NCBI RefSeq assembly: GCF_009184395.1
Contig: NZ_WEIC01000004.1
Span: forward strand, 233,762 to 297,761
Length of the DNA stretch: 64,000 nt
From: Amylibacter sp. SFDW26
GTDB taxonomy: Bacteria > Pseudomonadota > Alphaproteobacteria > Rhodobacterales > Rhodobacteraceae
Direction: 5' to 3'
Below, in pieces: positions 45,801-54,644 of the stretch; the stretch's first letter is position 1, and each line of letters begins with the position of its first letter. Under the pieces are notes generated by a model that was not told where the DNA came from, did no database searches, and worked only from the letters and a program-made list of their open reading frames with translations. A program made the translations under genes and the position numbers.

Positions 45801-48800
45801 TGCGGGTACGCCTGTTGTGTCTGGCCCCTGCACAGGATTTATGGGCACTGCTTCGCCCAGTTTTACAGGTGTTGCCGCCCAAGGGGGCACTGTGCCCGCA
45901 AATGCATCTTGTTCGGTAGACATTCCCATAACAACCACAATCGCAACCCCTGCAGGTGAGTTTCCCGTCTTTGGTGTTGCAGTTGGCGACGTGAATGGTG
46001 TGGAGTTAACTGGCGCCTTTGCTGATCTGGCAAAGCTTGTGATTGTTTCACCAGATACAACAGCACCCGTTATCACGGTTCCTGCGAATATTGTGGTATC
46101 CACTGATGCAGGCCAACCCAATGCGGTTGTGAATTTCACAGTAACGGCCAAGGATGATGTTGATGGGGATATCAGTGGATCAGTTGTCTTATCTCAAGCT
46201 TCAGACAGCACGTTCCCTGTTGGTGTGACTACAGTGACAGCCGATGTGATGGACAGCAGTGGCAATGCCGCGACGCAAGCCAGCTTCACGGTGACTGTGA
46301 CTGATACCGAGGATCCAGTGATCGTTGGGCTACCTACAGATATTGACCTGAACTCGGCAACTGGCACAGGGCTTATTGTGACTTGGGTTGAGCCAACTGT
46401 GACGGATAATGTTGGTGCAACTTTGTCCTCCACCGCCAATTCTGGTGACACCTTTCCCATTGGTGTGAGCACCGTGACATATACCGCGCGAGATGCCGCG
46501 GGGAATGAAACCGTGGGCAGTTTTACCGTCACAGTGCGTGATACCGCAGCACCGACAATAACACCTCCTGCAGATATTGTGGTGTCTACGGATGCAGGGC
46601 AAGCCACAGCTGTTGTGGCTTTTGCAGCGACAGCGACGGATAGTGTGGATGGAGATTTGAGCAGTTCGATTGTGTATTCCCAAGCCTCTGGCACAGCCTT
46701 TCCCGTTGGTGTGACCACAGTGACTGCGGATGTCACAGACAGTGATGGCATTGCAGCTTTGCAAGAAAGTTTTACGGTTACAGTGAATGATACAGAAGCG
46801 CCTGTTATTACCGTGCCTGCTGATGTGAATTTGGTTGCGGCGGTTGGGGTGACCACGGCGATTGCGACATTTGGAGTGACCGCGATTGATGCTGTGGATG
46901 GTGATGTGTCTAGCAGTGTGGTTTTATCACAAGCCTCTGGTACTGCGTTCCCAATTGGGACTACTGTTGTAACGGCCGATGTCCAAGACGCCGCTGGAAA
47001 CGCTGCGGTACAAGCGCAGTTCAATGTTATCGTCAGAGATGCCGCTAACCCAGATACAACACCACCCGTTTTGACAATCTCTGGTGTACCCACAGAAACA
47101 AATACTGCCTTTACGGCAACGTTCAATTTTGATGAGGATGTAATGGGGTTCGCGGTTGCCGATATCGATGTTACGGGCGGAACAGCATCAGGTTTTGAGA
47201 TTATATCTACTCGATCATACCGCGCTTTAATTACACCTGATACGGATGGAACCATCACTCTGAATGTCGCTGCAAATACATTAACCGATTTGGCGGGTAA
47301 TCCCATGGCGGCTGATGTTCAGGCGCAGACCGAGTTTGATGGCACAGGGCCGGCTGCGGTTATATCGGCACTCGCAGGTTCAATTAGCGGGCCTTTTGAT
47401 GCGACGGTTACGTTCTCAGAAGATGTGACTGGGCTGGTGGCGAATAACTTTACAGTTGTGAATGGAGTGATCGGACTGGCGGGCACAGGGCAAGATTACA
47501 CAATTTCATTAACGCCATCTAGCCCTGGGGATGTTTCGGTTATTTTAAATGCCGATCAAATCGCTGACCGTTTGGGTAATTTAAATACAGCATCGAACTT
47601 AGCAAGTTTCAGTCGTGAAACGGATGCGCCTGTTTTAACCATCACAGGTGTTCCAGACACGATTACAACGAACGCACCATTCAACATTGGGTTTTCCTTT
47701 TCTGAAACGGTCATTGGTTTTAGCCTTGTGGATGTAAACATTTCAGGCGGTGTTCTGAGTGGATTTTCAGGAAGCGGAAGCTCTTACCAAGGAACGATTA
47801 CACCAAACGCGCTTTCTGATGTGACCATAGCCGTTTCTGACGGCGTTGCCACTGACCCTGCGGGTAACATGCTGATTGGTTCTAGTGAAACTACACAGTT
47901 TAACAGTGCTGCGCGCACAAGCGAACTGATTGCGGGTGCCTTACAAAGGCGCGCAAATAGTTTGCTGTCGAACCAGCCGAATATAAGTGGATTTCTAACA
48001 GGAGTTGGACAACAACAGGGCGTCTTTAAGCTCGATGTTTCAAATGGCTTTGCAGACGTTAATATAGCAAACCGTGGCGATGAAAGTGTGTGGTTCCAAA
48101 TCAAAGGGAACCGCACAGAGATTGGAACTGCAGAAAGTGATTATCTGTTTGGTGTGATTGGTAGCCATCGCAAGATATCAGAAAATACATTGATTGGCGC
48201 AATGCTACAGTTCGATCATCTTAACGATAATGACGGAGCGGCACAGACTAGTAGCGACGGTTGGTTGTTTGGTCCATATTTTGCAACCAAACACCCAAAA
48301 CATCCTTTGTTTTTTGATGGGAGCGTCCTTTACGGCCAAACGAACAACAGAATTTCACCTTTTGGGACGTACACTGATAGCTTTGAAACGGAGCGGTATT
48401 TAATCACAGGACAGATAAGCGGTCATATGCAATATGATGCTTTGAAACTAACACCGCGGTTGGGACTACAACATACGAGTGATGAACAACTGGCTTATAT
48501 GGATACGCTTGGAAATCTGATCCCAGATCAAAGTATCCGTTTGAGTGAACTTAATATTGGTATGGATTGGGATTATGATGTTCCCATTGATTTTGGTAAA
48601 CTGCATTTTACAGGTGGGCTATCAGGCATATGGTCAAAGACGTCTGGTAGTGGAGCTGCAGTTACCGTTGTTCCAGAATTTGAAGGTTTTAGGTCACGCT
48701 TGGATGTAGGTATCAGATATGCGCTTGGTACTCAGCATAAGCTTGATATTGATGTGTATTTAGATGGTATAGGACAAGGTGGATTTAGCAGTCACGGTAT

Positions 48801-48828
48801 TAGTCTGCTATATGCTCTGGAATTTTAA
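42826..48828 (+). CDS. Giant surface adhesin: Ig/HYR repeats with C-terminal autotransporter barrel
   Basis: A 2000-residue protein. A long signal peptide ends near SAHA. Then come an ASH/choice-of-anchor-like domain (about 190-310), two paired regions with the pattern TLTV.P...G..RTLRYT and LPANPCG...SC.FDI, about eight HYR/Ig-like repeats of 75-90 residues (motif FPxGxTTVTxxAxDxAGN), and three Ig-like repeats of the 'PVLTISGVP...F.FDEDV' kind. A roughly 250-residue autotransporter beta-barrel ends in YALEF. The N-terminal stalk should be displayed on the cell surface for adhesion or biofilm formation. Divergent from the two-component genes. Repeat sequences are related but not identical, so the locus is prone to length change. 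Confidence 0.9.
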   Translation: MRGNTFYKSLVSGVVWIRHLYVICTFIFVTVFTLLNTTQSAHATVSCENFFSDTLVVNSEPLGQGTCSFGLQPPNFGQFLLLQRKTDALDDGINATATGLTTQIRDRTGIDYVPTAASCISGPCDIRPTLSSRVALLCNSLLNATCRFNVTYTPIFGTGSNFTAELEVNYPSGTISAVVNGQEFNSPPAPPEIEVVSFPNGTSITPTFGFLEVGSSTPNPRQFDVQNLGNLALNFTGAPRIEITGEHAGDFSVLRDLPASLGGGQFDIPATSTSFELGFLPTATGTRNATVTIRNNDADEGVYTFNITGEGLIAGAPVVPAQMTLTVTPPVANAGVDRVLRYTITMPDPAQNAIDLAFEHSVSNDVDALNAGVTLDATSLPANPCGAGSSIALLSPNFIGLRGGNLTAGESCSFDIRLNVPNSALTADHTQLTSDLRTFSAGQLLSSAAAEFTYTVNDAQGPLFANLPADQILTANSGENTASLDVTTLGITAIDNTDGPVTPVFMVGSLELAGAYDFPIGDTTVTVDAVDTLGNAAIQETFKVTVKPPIELATLTLSVLPEVAAAGAPRTLRYTLSLRDLAQPVTAIGFEHDVAFVVGSVFIDTARLPANPCGIGSSATLTSPSFLVLRTAGLNAGESCTFDIGLTVPVTTAQGVFSNLTSPIRSTVDAVERSGPQVTAPFTITADTDAPVINNVPATQSLMTSGISTSNLDVTTLGVTVTDNVDAGLTPLFRIGSTILTGPFDFPIGDTTVTIDATDVAGNTATQASFRVRVDDVDAPIITASDIATTLNSVSLNATVTDNSGEVIAPEFAIAGTPITSPHDFPLGVTTVDVSATDSAGNTGTAQFDVTVTDGEAPVISNLPTIATATAASGATTAPVTWAEPTASDNVGVVSFTSTANSGDAFPVGLNTVTYTARDAAGNETSESFDVVVNQANVLRVTGALVGGPIDVGDTGTYRITVTNPNNMDAIDASIAAFVGSVSAPLTITGLGAGTPVVSGPCTGFMGTASPSFTGVAAQGGTVPANASCSVDIPITTTIATPAGEFPVFGVAVGDVNGVELTGAFADLAKLVIVSPDTTAPVITVPANIVVSTDAGQPNAVVNFTVTAKDDVDGDISGSVVLSQASDSTFPVGVTTVTADVMDSSGNAATQASFTVTVTDTEDPVIVGLPTDIDLNSATGTGLIVTWVEPTVTDNVGATLSSTANSGDTFPIGVSTVTYTARDAAGNETVGSFTVTVRDTAAPTITPPADIVVSTDAGQATAVVAFAATATDSVDGDLSSSIVYSQASGTAFPVGVTTVTADVTDSDGIAALQESFTVTVNDTEAPVITVPADVNLVAAVGVTTAIATFGVTAIDAVDGDVSSSVVLSQASGTAFPIGTTVVTADVQDAAGNAAVQAQFNVIVRDAANPDTTPPVLTISGVPTETNTAFTATFNFDEDVMGFAVADIDVTGGTASGFEIISTRSYRALITPDTDGTITLNVAANTLTDLAGNPMAADVQAQTEFDGTGPAAVISALAGSISGPFDATVTFSEDVTGLVANNFTVVNGVIGLAGTGQDYTISLTPSSPGDVSVILNADQIADRLGNLNTASNLASFSRETDAPVLTITGVPDTITTNAPFNIGFSFSETVIGFSLVDVNISGGVLSGFSGSGSSYQGTITPNALSDVTIAVSDGVATDPAGNMLIGSSETTQFNSAARTSELIAGALQRRANSLLSNQPNISGFLTGVGQQQGVFKLDVSNGFADVNIANRGDESVWFQIKGNRTEIGTAESDYLFGVIGSHRKISENTLIGAMLQFDHLNDNDGAAQTSSDGWLFGPYFATKHPKHPLFFDGSVLYGQTNNRISPFGTYTDSFETERYLITGQISGHMQYDALKLTPRLGLQHTSDEQLAYMDTLGNLIPDQSIRLSELNIGMDWDYDVPIDFGKLHFTGGLSGIWSKTSGSGAAVTVVPEFEGFRSRLDVGIRYALGTQHKLDIDVYLDGIGQGGFSSHGISLLYALEF

Positions 48829-48830
48829 CG

Positions 48831-48846
48831 TAATCTAATTAGATTA
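48831..48846. terminator. 16-bp perfect palindrome after the adhesin gene
   Basis: TAATCTAATTAGATTA, 2 bp after the adhesin stop, followed by GTTCGTTTTGTTT. The stem is all A/T except one G/C pair per arm, so it is a weak terminator at best. Confidence 0.35.
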
Positions 48847-49065
48847 GTTCGTTTTGTTTATGCTCACTTGACCGCCATTCGCTAATGTCCGCTTTGTACC
48901 CCATTGCTGACATTGAGATCGCTAATATCGAATGTTTCTTAATGTTCAATGGCTAAGCAATTTAACCAAAATGGCAGTGTGTTTTACCCAATCGTTTTTC
49001 TACTCTAATAAAAACAATGGGTTACATGCTGCCTAATGGTGAACTTAATGTGCTTTCCACACAAA

Positions 49066-49192
49066 TGTAAAAAGTCAGGCAAGTTTGCCATTTTGGCGGA
49101 TTTATTGCCATTAGGGCCGATACGGAACTAAATTATTGGATGAATGACAGCTTTTGATGACAAGTCGCGCTCGAAAATAATATCGTTTGGTA
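49066..49192 (+). repeat. 127-bp direct repeat, right copy
   Basis: Gap-free match to 33983-34109 (seven differences), 15.1 kb away in the same orientation. The two copies bracket the whole desaturase-gtr-two-component-adhesin region. Confidence 0.88.
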
Positions 49193-49271
49193 TGGCACTG
49201 GCAATAGCTGCCATATACTTCTTGTTGATTGTTCCTAAGGCTCCATACCAAAATCGCTTTTGTTTAGGGCT

Positions 49272-49350
49272 AAGCCAATTCCGTTCAAAAGTATGCTTCA
49301 ACCTGTCCCTGTTAAAAGCGGGTAGTCTGTCTTGTGTTGCTATAAATTTT
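49272..49350 (+). repeat. Roughly 80-bp direct repeat, left copy
   Basis: Similar to 61691-61769 in the same orientation; the longest shared block is GTTAAAAGCGGGTAGTCT, with scattered differences and one 1-base gap near the start. The two copies bracket the amine-degradation module. Confidence 0.75.
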
Positions 49351-49536
49351 GTATTGAACAGTAATGTACAATCAACTATAGGTACTTAATAGGCACCTGT
49401 GTCTAGGGCGTTAGCTTAAGGGCAACTAATTAGGAAACTGGTTTGTGCGGCAAATGCTTAGCTCTTACCAGAAGGGAAGAACCCCGCATCCAGCCCAGCT
49501 TCAACGTCGCAAAACGACATCGACAGGGAGGACAGT

Positions 49537-51363
49537 ATGTCAATCAAATCACCGTTTACCGATTTGGAGATCAATCGATCTTCAACCGGATTTTATAAAG
49601 GACACTCCGTGGAAATTGCTCTGCTGAGCAAGGCAATTATAGTTGCATTGGTTTTGTGGGCGCTTGTATGGCCGACAAATGCAAACGGTGTTTTGGGGAG
49701 CGTGAACACCAGCCTACTGCAAAGCTTTAACGGCTTTTACATCGTGACCGTAGGGCTATTCATCTTCTTTTTGGCTGTTCTTGCGCTTCTGCCTCAAACA
49801 GGCAAATTGAAGTTGGGACCAGCAGATGAAAAACCGGAATTCTCAGGTTTCTCTTGGTTCGCGATGATGTTTGGCGCAGGCCTAGGCGTAGGTCTTATGG
49901 TATTCGCCACGGCTGAGCCCATGGGGCTTTGGGGCTCCAATCCTGTACTTGTCGCTGGAGGGATTGAACCGCAGTCTGAGGAGGCAGTGCAATCGGCATT
50001 CCGCTATACCTTTATGCACTTTGGTTTCCACGCTTGGGCCATATACGTGATCACCGGTCTTTCGTTGGCCTACTTTGCCTATACACGTGGTATGCCACTG
50101 ACGATTCGTACCGCGCTGACTCCGCTTTTTGGTAGATTGATGAATGGGTTCTTGGGCCATATCGTCGACGTCCTTGGTGTTGTTGCTACAATCCTTGGCG
50201 TGTCAGTCACAATTGGCTACGGCGTATCACAGTTCGTGGATGGCATTTACGCGATCACTGGCATGGAATGGATCATGAACTTCAATGGAGATGCACCTGC
50301 ACCAAGCACCGTCGGTTTGTTGACAGGATTGATTATCATTATGGCGTTGTCGATCGTCTCAGCGGTGTCGGGTGTCGGGCGGGGTGTTAAATACCTGTCT
50401 AATCTGAACCTGGTCTTGTCTTGCGTATTGCTTCTGGTGTTTGTGGTCTTTGGCTCGTTCTTGTTTGCAATGAGCACTTACGTATCCGCGCTTATTGACT
50501 ACCTGATCAATTTCATCGGACTGAGCTTTAGTGCCTATGGCCCGCAATCTGCCGCCGAGTTCGCAGCGGCCTTACCCGTTGAAGCAGCACCGCTGGCGGA
50601 TTCGCTTTACGCGGGCGCTACCAATACATGGGGCTCGTTTGATGGGTTTGTTGACGGTCTGGAAGGCGATGCTGCCGCATTATCGCAAGAGAGTTTGGCA
50701 GCGGCTTATGCCGCGGGTGAAAACGGTCGCCAGTTTGGTTGGCAATCGGCTTGGACAACAGTCTACTGGGCTTGGTGGATTGCGTTCTCGCCCTTCGTGG
50801 GTCTTTTCCTGGCGCGCATCTCTAAGGGGCGTACCGTACGTGAATTCATCTTTGGATGTGTGATCGCACCGTCACTTGTTTGCTTTGCATGGATGGCCAT
50901 TCTGGGCGGCACTGCGATCAACTTGGAATTAAGCGGCGAAGCAGAGGGCGCGATTATTGGTGCCTCCAACACTGCGAAACTTTTTGTTACGCTTGGACAA
51001 ATGATCAGCGGCGGCTTACTATCCCTAATCACCGTGATGTGCGTGGTGCTAATCCTGACCTTTCTGGTTACATCGGCGGACTCAGGCATTCTGGTGATGA
51101 ACACCATTATGTCTGGTGGTGATCAGGAAGTCGGCAACCGGCACAAGGTCATCTGGGGTCTCATCCTGACTGCGGTGATCGGGGCGTTGATCCTGGCAGC
51201 TAGCGAAACCAATCCTATGGACGCTTTGCGCAGTGCAATGGTCATTGGTGCATTGCCGTTCACGATGCTAATGGGACTGATGTGTATTGCACTTGCGAAA
51301 GCGTTGTACCGTGACGCGCTTCGTGCTAAGTCGGCTGAGGGAGAAACGGCACCAGCCGAGTAA
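49537..51363 (+). CDS. BCCT-family betaine/carnitine/choline transporter
   Basis: A 608-residue inner-membrane transporter with about 12 helices. BCCT hallmarks are FGAGLGVGLMVFATAEP in helix 3 and the tryptophan-rich signature TTVYWAWWIAFSPFVGLFLA. These carriers import quaternary amines such as glycine betaine, carnitine, choline or DMSP with sodium or protons. Family and context (genes for methyl-group removal downstream) point to import for catabolism. The short N- and C-terminal tails make osmotic sensing less likely. A strong terminator follows, so it is transcribed apart from the enzymes. Confidence 0.92.
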   Translation: MSIKSPFTDLEINRSSTGFYKGHSVEIALLSKAIIVALVLWALVWPTNANGVLGSVNTSLLQSFNGFYIVTVGLFIFFLAVLALLPQTGKLKLGPADEKPEFSGFSWFAMMFGAGLGVGLMVFATAEPMGLWGSNPVLVAGGIEPQSEEAVQSAFRYTFMHFGFHAWAIYVITGLSLAYFAYTRGMPLTIRTALTPLFGRLMNGFLGHIVDVLGVVATILGVSVTIGYGVSQFVDGIYAITGMEWIMNFNGDAPAPSTVGLLTGLIIIMALSIVSAVSGVGRGVKYLSNLNLVLSCVLLLVFVVFGSFLFAMSTYVSALIDYLINFIGLSFSAYGPQSAAEFAAALPVEAAPLADSLYAGATNTWGSFDGFVDGLEGDAAALSQESLAAAYAAGENGRQFGWQSAWTTVYWAWWIAFSPFVGLFLARISKGRTVREFIFGCVIAPSLVCFAWMAILGGTAINLELSGEAEGAIIGASNTAKLFVTLGQMISGGLLSLITVMCVVLILTFLVTSADSGILVMNTIMSGGDQEVGNRHKVIWGLILTAVIGALILAASETNPMDALRSAMVIGALPFTMLMGLMCIALAKALYRDALRAKSAEGETAPAE

Positions 51364-51396
51364 GCTTCCGTTTCAGACAGAAACCAAAAAAGTATA

Positions 51397-51423
51397 AACG
51401 CCGCCTATTGAATAGGCGGCGTT
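51397..51423 (+). terminator. Rho-independent terminator of the BCCT gene
   Basis: Near-perfect dyad AACGCCGCCTATT/AATAGGCGGCGTT with a tiny loop, followed by CTTGGTTTTG, 33 bp after the stop. Confidence 0.85.
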
Positions 51424-51569
51424 CTTGGTTTTGTGACCCCTCGAATACTCGGGTAATCTGAGGTTGAAACCGAAGGGCTTCTATGAAGTTACATACATCG
51501 GCCACGGAGAAATTCAGGTCACATACTCTAACAAAGCAAAGTCAAAATATAGACTTCGCACACGTTTCG

Positions 51570-51806
51570 TCACAGGGCCGATGGGCAGCTCTTATCGTCA
51601 AGGCGTGAGATAGGTATGACCTTTGCAATGTTTCTGGTCGCGAATATCTCATCTGCTTCGGCAAAATCTTCGACTTTCAAAGTGGTTTCTTCGACCTCGA
51701 TACTATCTGCACGTAGCAAATTGATAACCCTTTGGCGCGTCAGACCATTCAGGAAACAACCGTTAAGTATTGGGGTTTTGACAATACCATCTTGTACGAG
51801 AAACAC
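51570..51806 (-). pseudogene. C-terminal fragment of a class IV aminotransferase
   Basis: About 78 codons read LVQDGIVKTPILNGCFLNGL, TRQRVINLLR and ADEIFATRNIAKVIPISRL. This is the C-terminal part of a branched-chain or D-amino-acid aminotransferase-like enzyme. The first two thirds, including the PLP-binding lysine, are missing. Text upstream of 51806 on the same strand has stops. The rest of 51424-52189 has no gene I can support; one open stretch near 51465-51610 is unassigned. Confidence 0.72.
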
Positions 51807-52189
51807 GCTTGTCGATGCCGTCGTCGACTAGGATACAGTGGACGACGTGCTTTCCCTGCCGTTCCATCCTTCACGGAGCTATTCTCGTCTGTACCTGAAA
51901 TGCGTACCGGATGGCTTGAAGAAGCTTGAAAGCGGCGCGAAGAAAAAAGATTGGAATGTTAACTGACGTCTAAGTATTTGTTTCAGAATGAAATTATGGA
52001 ATATTCTGTGCCCAATACTCGTCGTAATTTGTGTTTTGCCATTTATGTGAGCCGATGTCGCGACATTGCGTGCATATGCCGAGAATAGGGTTCCATTTTT
52101 TGAGGCAATCAGTTCAAAATAGATATGGACAAAGATGTACAATAGAGTCAATGTGCTGTATAGAAATGTGTAATGGCTACGTAGAAAAT

Positions 52190-52201
52190 TGACTTGAGTC
52201 A
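52190..52201. promoter_or_regulatory. Candidate operator upstream of the demethylase operon
   Basis: TGACTTGAGTCA, 5-bp arms around TG, 31 bp before the first ATG of the enzyme operon. A TetR gene lies inside this operon, and TetR proteins bind such dyads near promoters. Inferred from symmetry and place only. Confidence 0.35.
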
Positions 52202-52232
52202 GATTCGATTGGCCATCCTTGGGAGGTTTGAA

Positions 52233-54641
52233 ATGAAATCGCATTATCGCGCGGTCGTTATCGGGGGTGGCGTTGTAGGCACCTCGGTTTTGTATCACTT
52301 GGCCAAATTCGGCTGGAAAGATGTTTGCTTAATTGAACGGTCTGTACTGACAGCTGGGTCCAGCTGGCACGCCGCTGGTGGTTTTCATGCGCTGAACGCA
52401 GATCCGAATATTGCGACATTGCAAGGTTATACTATTGACTTGCTGAGCGAGATTGAAAAAGAGTCTGGTCAATCCATTGGCTTGCACATGACCGGTGGTA
52501 TGACATTGGCGGGCACCCCGGACCGTTGGGAATGGTTGCAATCTGCCTATCGCACTTTCCAGTCCATCGGCATCAACGATGTGCGCTTGATCACACCAGA
52601 GGAAGCCGCTGAGCTTTGCCCGATTATGTCGCCACACGACATCTTGGGTGGTATGTGGGCCGACCGCGAAGGCTATGTTGACACAACCAGCACCGTGCAC
52701 GCATACGCGGCTGCCGCCAAAAAGCATGGTGCCGAAGTTATAGAACACAACCGCGTGCTGGAATTGATCGAAACCGCTGAAGGTTGGGATGTTGTCACCG
52801 AAAATGGCACCATCCATGCCCAACACGTGGTGAACGCGGCTGGTCTTTGGGCCAAACAAGTGGGCCGTATGGCGGGGATCGAACTGCCAGTTTCTCCACT
52901 GAACCATCACTATCTGATTTCTGACACTATTCCTGAAGTGGAAACGCTGGATAAAGAACTTCCGTTGGTTGTGGATCTCGAAGGTTTTACATATATGCGT
53001 CAGGACCAGAACGGCATTCTGCTGGGCATCTATGAAATCGACCATGAACACTGGATGATGGATGGTGCGCCATGGAATTACGGCATGGAGCTGCAACAGG
53101 AAGATCCTGACCGGATTGAGAAAGAGCTGACGTTAGGCTTTGAACGCTACCCAGCCCTTCAAAACACAGGGGTCAAAACTTGGGTCAACGGGGCCTTTAC
53201 CTTTGCGCCAGACGGCAACCCGCTTGTTGGGCCGGTCCGTGGCAAGAAAAACTACTGGTGTGCTTGCGGCGTAATGGCTGGTTACTTGCAAGGTGGTGGC
53301 GTTGGTAAATCTCTGGCAGAATGGATGATCCTTGGTGAGCCTGAGGCTGATGTCTTCGGCATGGACGTGGCGCGCTTTGGTGACTACGCGCAGAACAAGC
53401 GCTTCATCAAAGAAACAACCGGCCAGTTCTATACGCGCCGCTTTGTGATGACTTATCCGAATGAGCAGCTGCCAGCAGGTCGACCTCTGAGGAAAGCTGG
53501 TGCATATGATGCAATGACAGCAGCTGGTGCCCAATGGGGTGCAAGCTATGGTCTAGAATTGCCACTCTACTTCGCGCCGACCGCAGACTTCAAAGAAACC
53601 CCAACGCTCAAGCGATCCAACGCCTTTGATATCGTTGGCGAAGAGTGCTGTGCAGTACGTGAAGCGGCGGGTCTTATTGATATCTCGGCCTTCTCCCGTT
53701 ACGAGGTGACCGGTAAGGGTGCAGAAGCGTGGCTTGATAAGATCATGGCTTCCAAGCTCCCAACACCAGGCCGCGCGCGTCTGGCGCCGATGTTGGCACC
53801 GGATGGTCGTCTTAAGGGTGATCTGACCGTCTTTAACTGGGGCGATGGCACGTGGTGGATCATGGGCAGTTACTACTTGCGTGAATGGCATATGCGCTGG
53901 TTCCACGACTATATGGGGGACGATGTTGAAATCCATGATCTGTCAGATGCGACTGTTGGCTTTTGCGTCACTGGCCCGAACAGCTTGAAAGTTCTGGAAA
54001 GGTTGACTGATGGGCCTATTGGAGAGTTACCTTTCATGGGCTGCGGTACCTTCGACATTGGTATGCTGCGCGCCAAAGTTGGCCGCCTTTCAGTTTCGGG
54101 TGAGACAGGCTTTGAAATTCATTGCTCCGCTGCAGAGCATATCACATTGCGCGAGACACTGTTGGAAGCAGGCGCGGATTTGGGGTTACGCGAAGTCGGC
54201 TTCAACGCGCTGCTAAGCCTGCGCCTTGAGAAAAGTTTTGGCATCTGGTCCGCCGAATTCACTCAGGGTTACACCGCTGCACAAACTGGAATGGATCGTT
54301 GGATCGACTGGAACAAAGGGGATTTCATCGGTCGCGAGGCCGCTTTGAAAGAGCGCGACGGTTCTGGTGTAAAGCAAAAGGTTGTCTCCATTGAAATCGA
54401 TGCCTCTGGTGCCGACGCAAGCGGTTTTGAACCGGTTTGGAAAGACGGAAAACTGGCTGGATTTATTACTTCCGGTGGCTACGGCCACACCATTGGCAAG
54501 TCGCTGGCAATGGCGATGCTGGATGTCGACCAATGTGGCGAAGGCAACGAGTTGTCTGTTCATATCGTTGGCGAGGAGCGCGCGGCCAAGGTGATTGCAC
54601 CATCACCTTATGATCCAACTGGGAATGCGATGCGAGGTTAA
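52233..54641 (+). CDS. FAD-dependent demethylase with GcvT domain (dimethylglycine/sarcosine dehydrogenase-like)
   Basis: An 802-residue two-part enzyme. The N-terminal DAO-type flavin domain has VVIGGGVVGTSVLYHLAKFG and SSWHAAGG, whose His usually carries covalent FAD in this family. The C-terminal half (about 430-800) is a GcvT/aminomethyltransferase domain that passes the methyl carbon to tetrahydrofolate. It should demethylate dimethylglycine, sarcosine or a related N-methyl amine. The frame opens at 52194, but TTGGGAGGTTTGAA before the ATG at 52233 decides the start. MttB follows after 3 bp. Confidence 0.87.
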   Translation: MKSHYRAVVIGGGVVGTSVLYHLAKFGWKDVCLIERSVLTAGSSWHAAGGFHALNADPNIATLQGYTIDLLSEIEKESGQSIGLHMTGGMTLAGTPDRWEWLQSAYRTFQSIGINDVRLITPEEAAELCPIMSPHDILGGMWADREGYVDTTSTVHAYAAAAKKHGAEVIEHNRVLELIETAEGWDVVTENGTIHAQHVVNAAGLWAKQVGRMAGIELPVSPLNHHYLISDTIPEVETLDKELPLVVDLEGFTYMRQDQNGILLGIYEIDHEHWMMDGAPWNYGMELQQEDPDRIEKELTLGFERYPALQNTGVKTWVNGAFTFAPDGNPLVGPVRGKKNYWCACGVMAGYLQGGGVGKSLAEWMILGEPEADVFGMDVARFGDYAQNKRFIKETTGQFYTRRFVMTYPNEQLPAGRPLRKAGAYDAMTAAGAQWGASYGLELPLYFAPTADFKETPTLKRSNAFDIVGEECCAVREAAGLIDISAFSRYEVTGKGAEAWLDKIMASKLPTPGRARLAPMLAPDGRLKGDLTVFNWGDGTWWIMGSYYLREWHMRWFHDYMGDDVEIHDLSDATVGFCVTGPNSLKVLERLTDGPIGELPFMGCGTFDIGMLRAKVGRLSVSGETGFEIHCSAAEHITLRETLLEAGADLGLREVGFNALLSLRLEKSFGIWSAEFTQGYTAAQTGMDRWIDWNKGDFIGREAALKERDGSGVKQKVVSIEIDASGADASGFEPVWKDGKLAGFITSGGYGHTIGKSLAMAMLDVDQCGEGNELSVHIVGEERAAKVIAPSPYDPTGNAMRG

Positions 54642-54644
54642 GCA

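Larger units (their letters stand above)
48847..49536. other. Mosaic spacer between adhesin and transporter genes
   Basis: 690 bp made largely of repeat DNA. The right copy of the 127-bp repeat (49066-49192) and the left copy of the roughly 80-bp repeat (49272-49350) lie here. A fragment of common intergenic-looking text (CGCCATTCGCTAATGTCCGC) lies near 48881. The BCCT promoter should be in the last 150 bp; GGGAGGACAGT precedes that ATG. The 81-codon frame at 49144-49389 spans both repeats and is not a credible gene. Confidence 0.5.

Noticed and set aside
45567..47306. Long minus-strand open frames antisense to the adhesin gene
   Set aside because: They mirror the repeat codons of the adhesin, have no domains, signals or ribosome sites, and come from the Ala/Thr/Val-rich composition.
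42826..48828. CRISPR-like or tandem DNA repeats
   Set aside because: The periodicity is at protein level (HYR/Ig domains); DNA units are diverged and have no spacer structure.
49144..49389. 81-codon frame with a hydrophobic segment
   Set aside because: It spans two different repeats that recur elsewhere without an intact frame.
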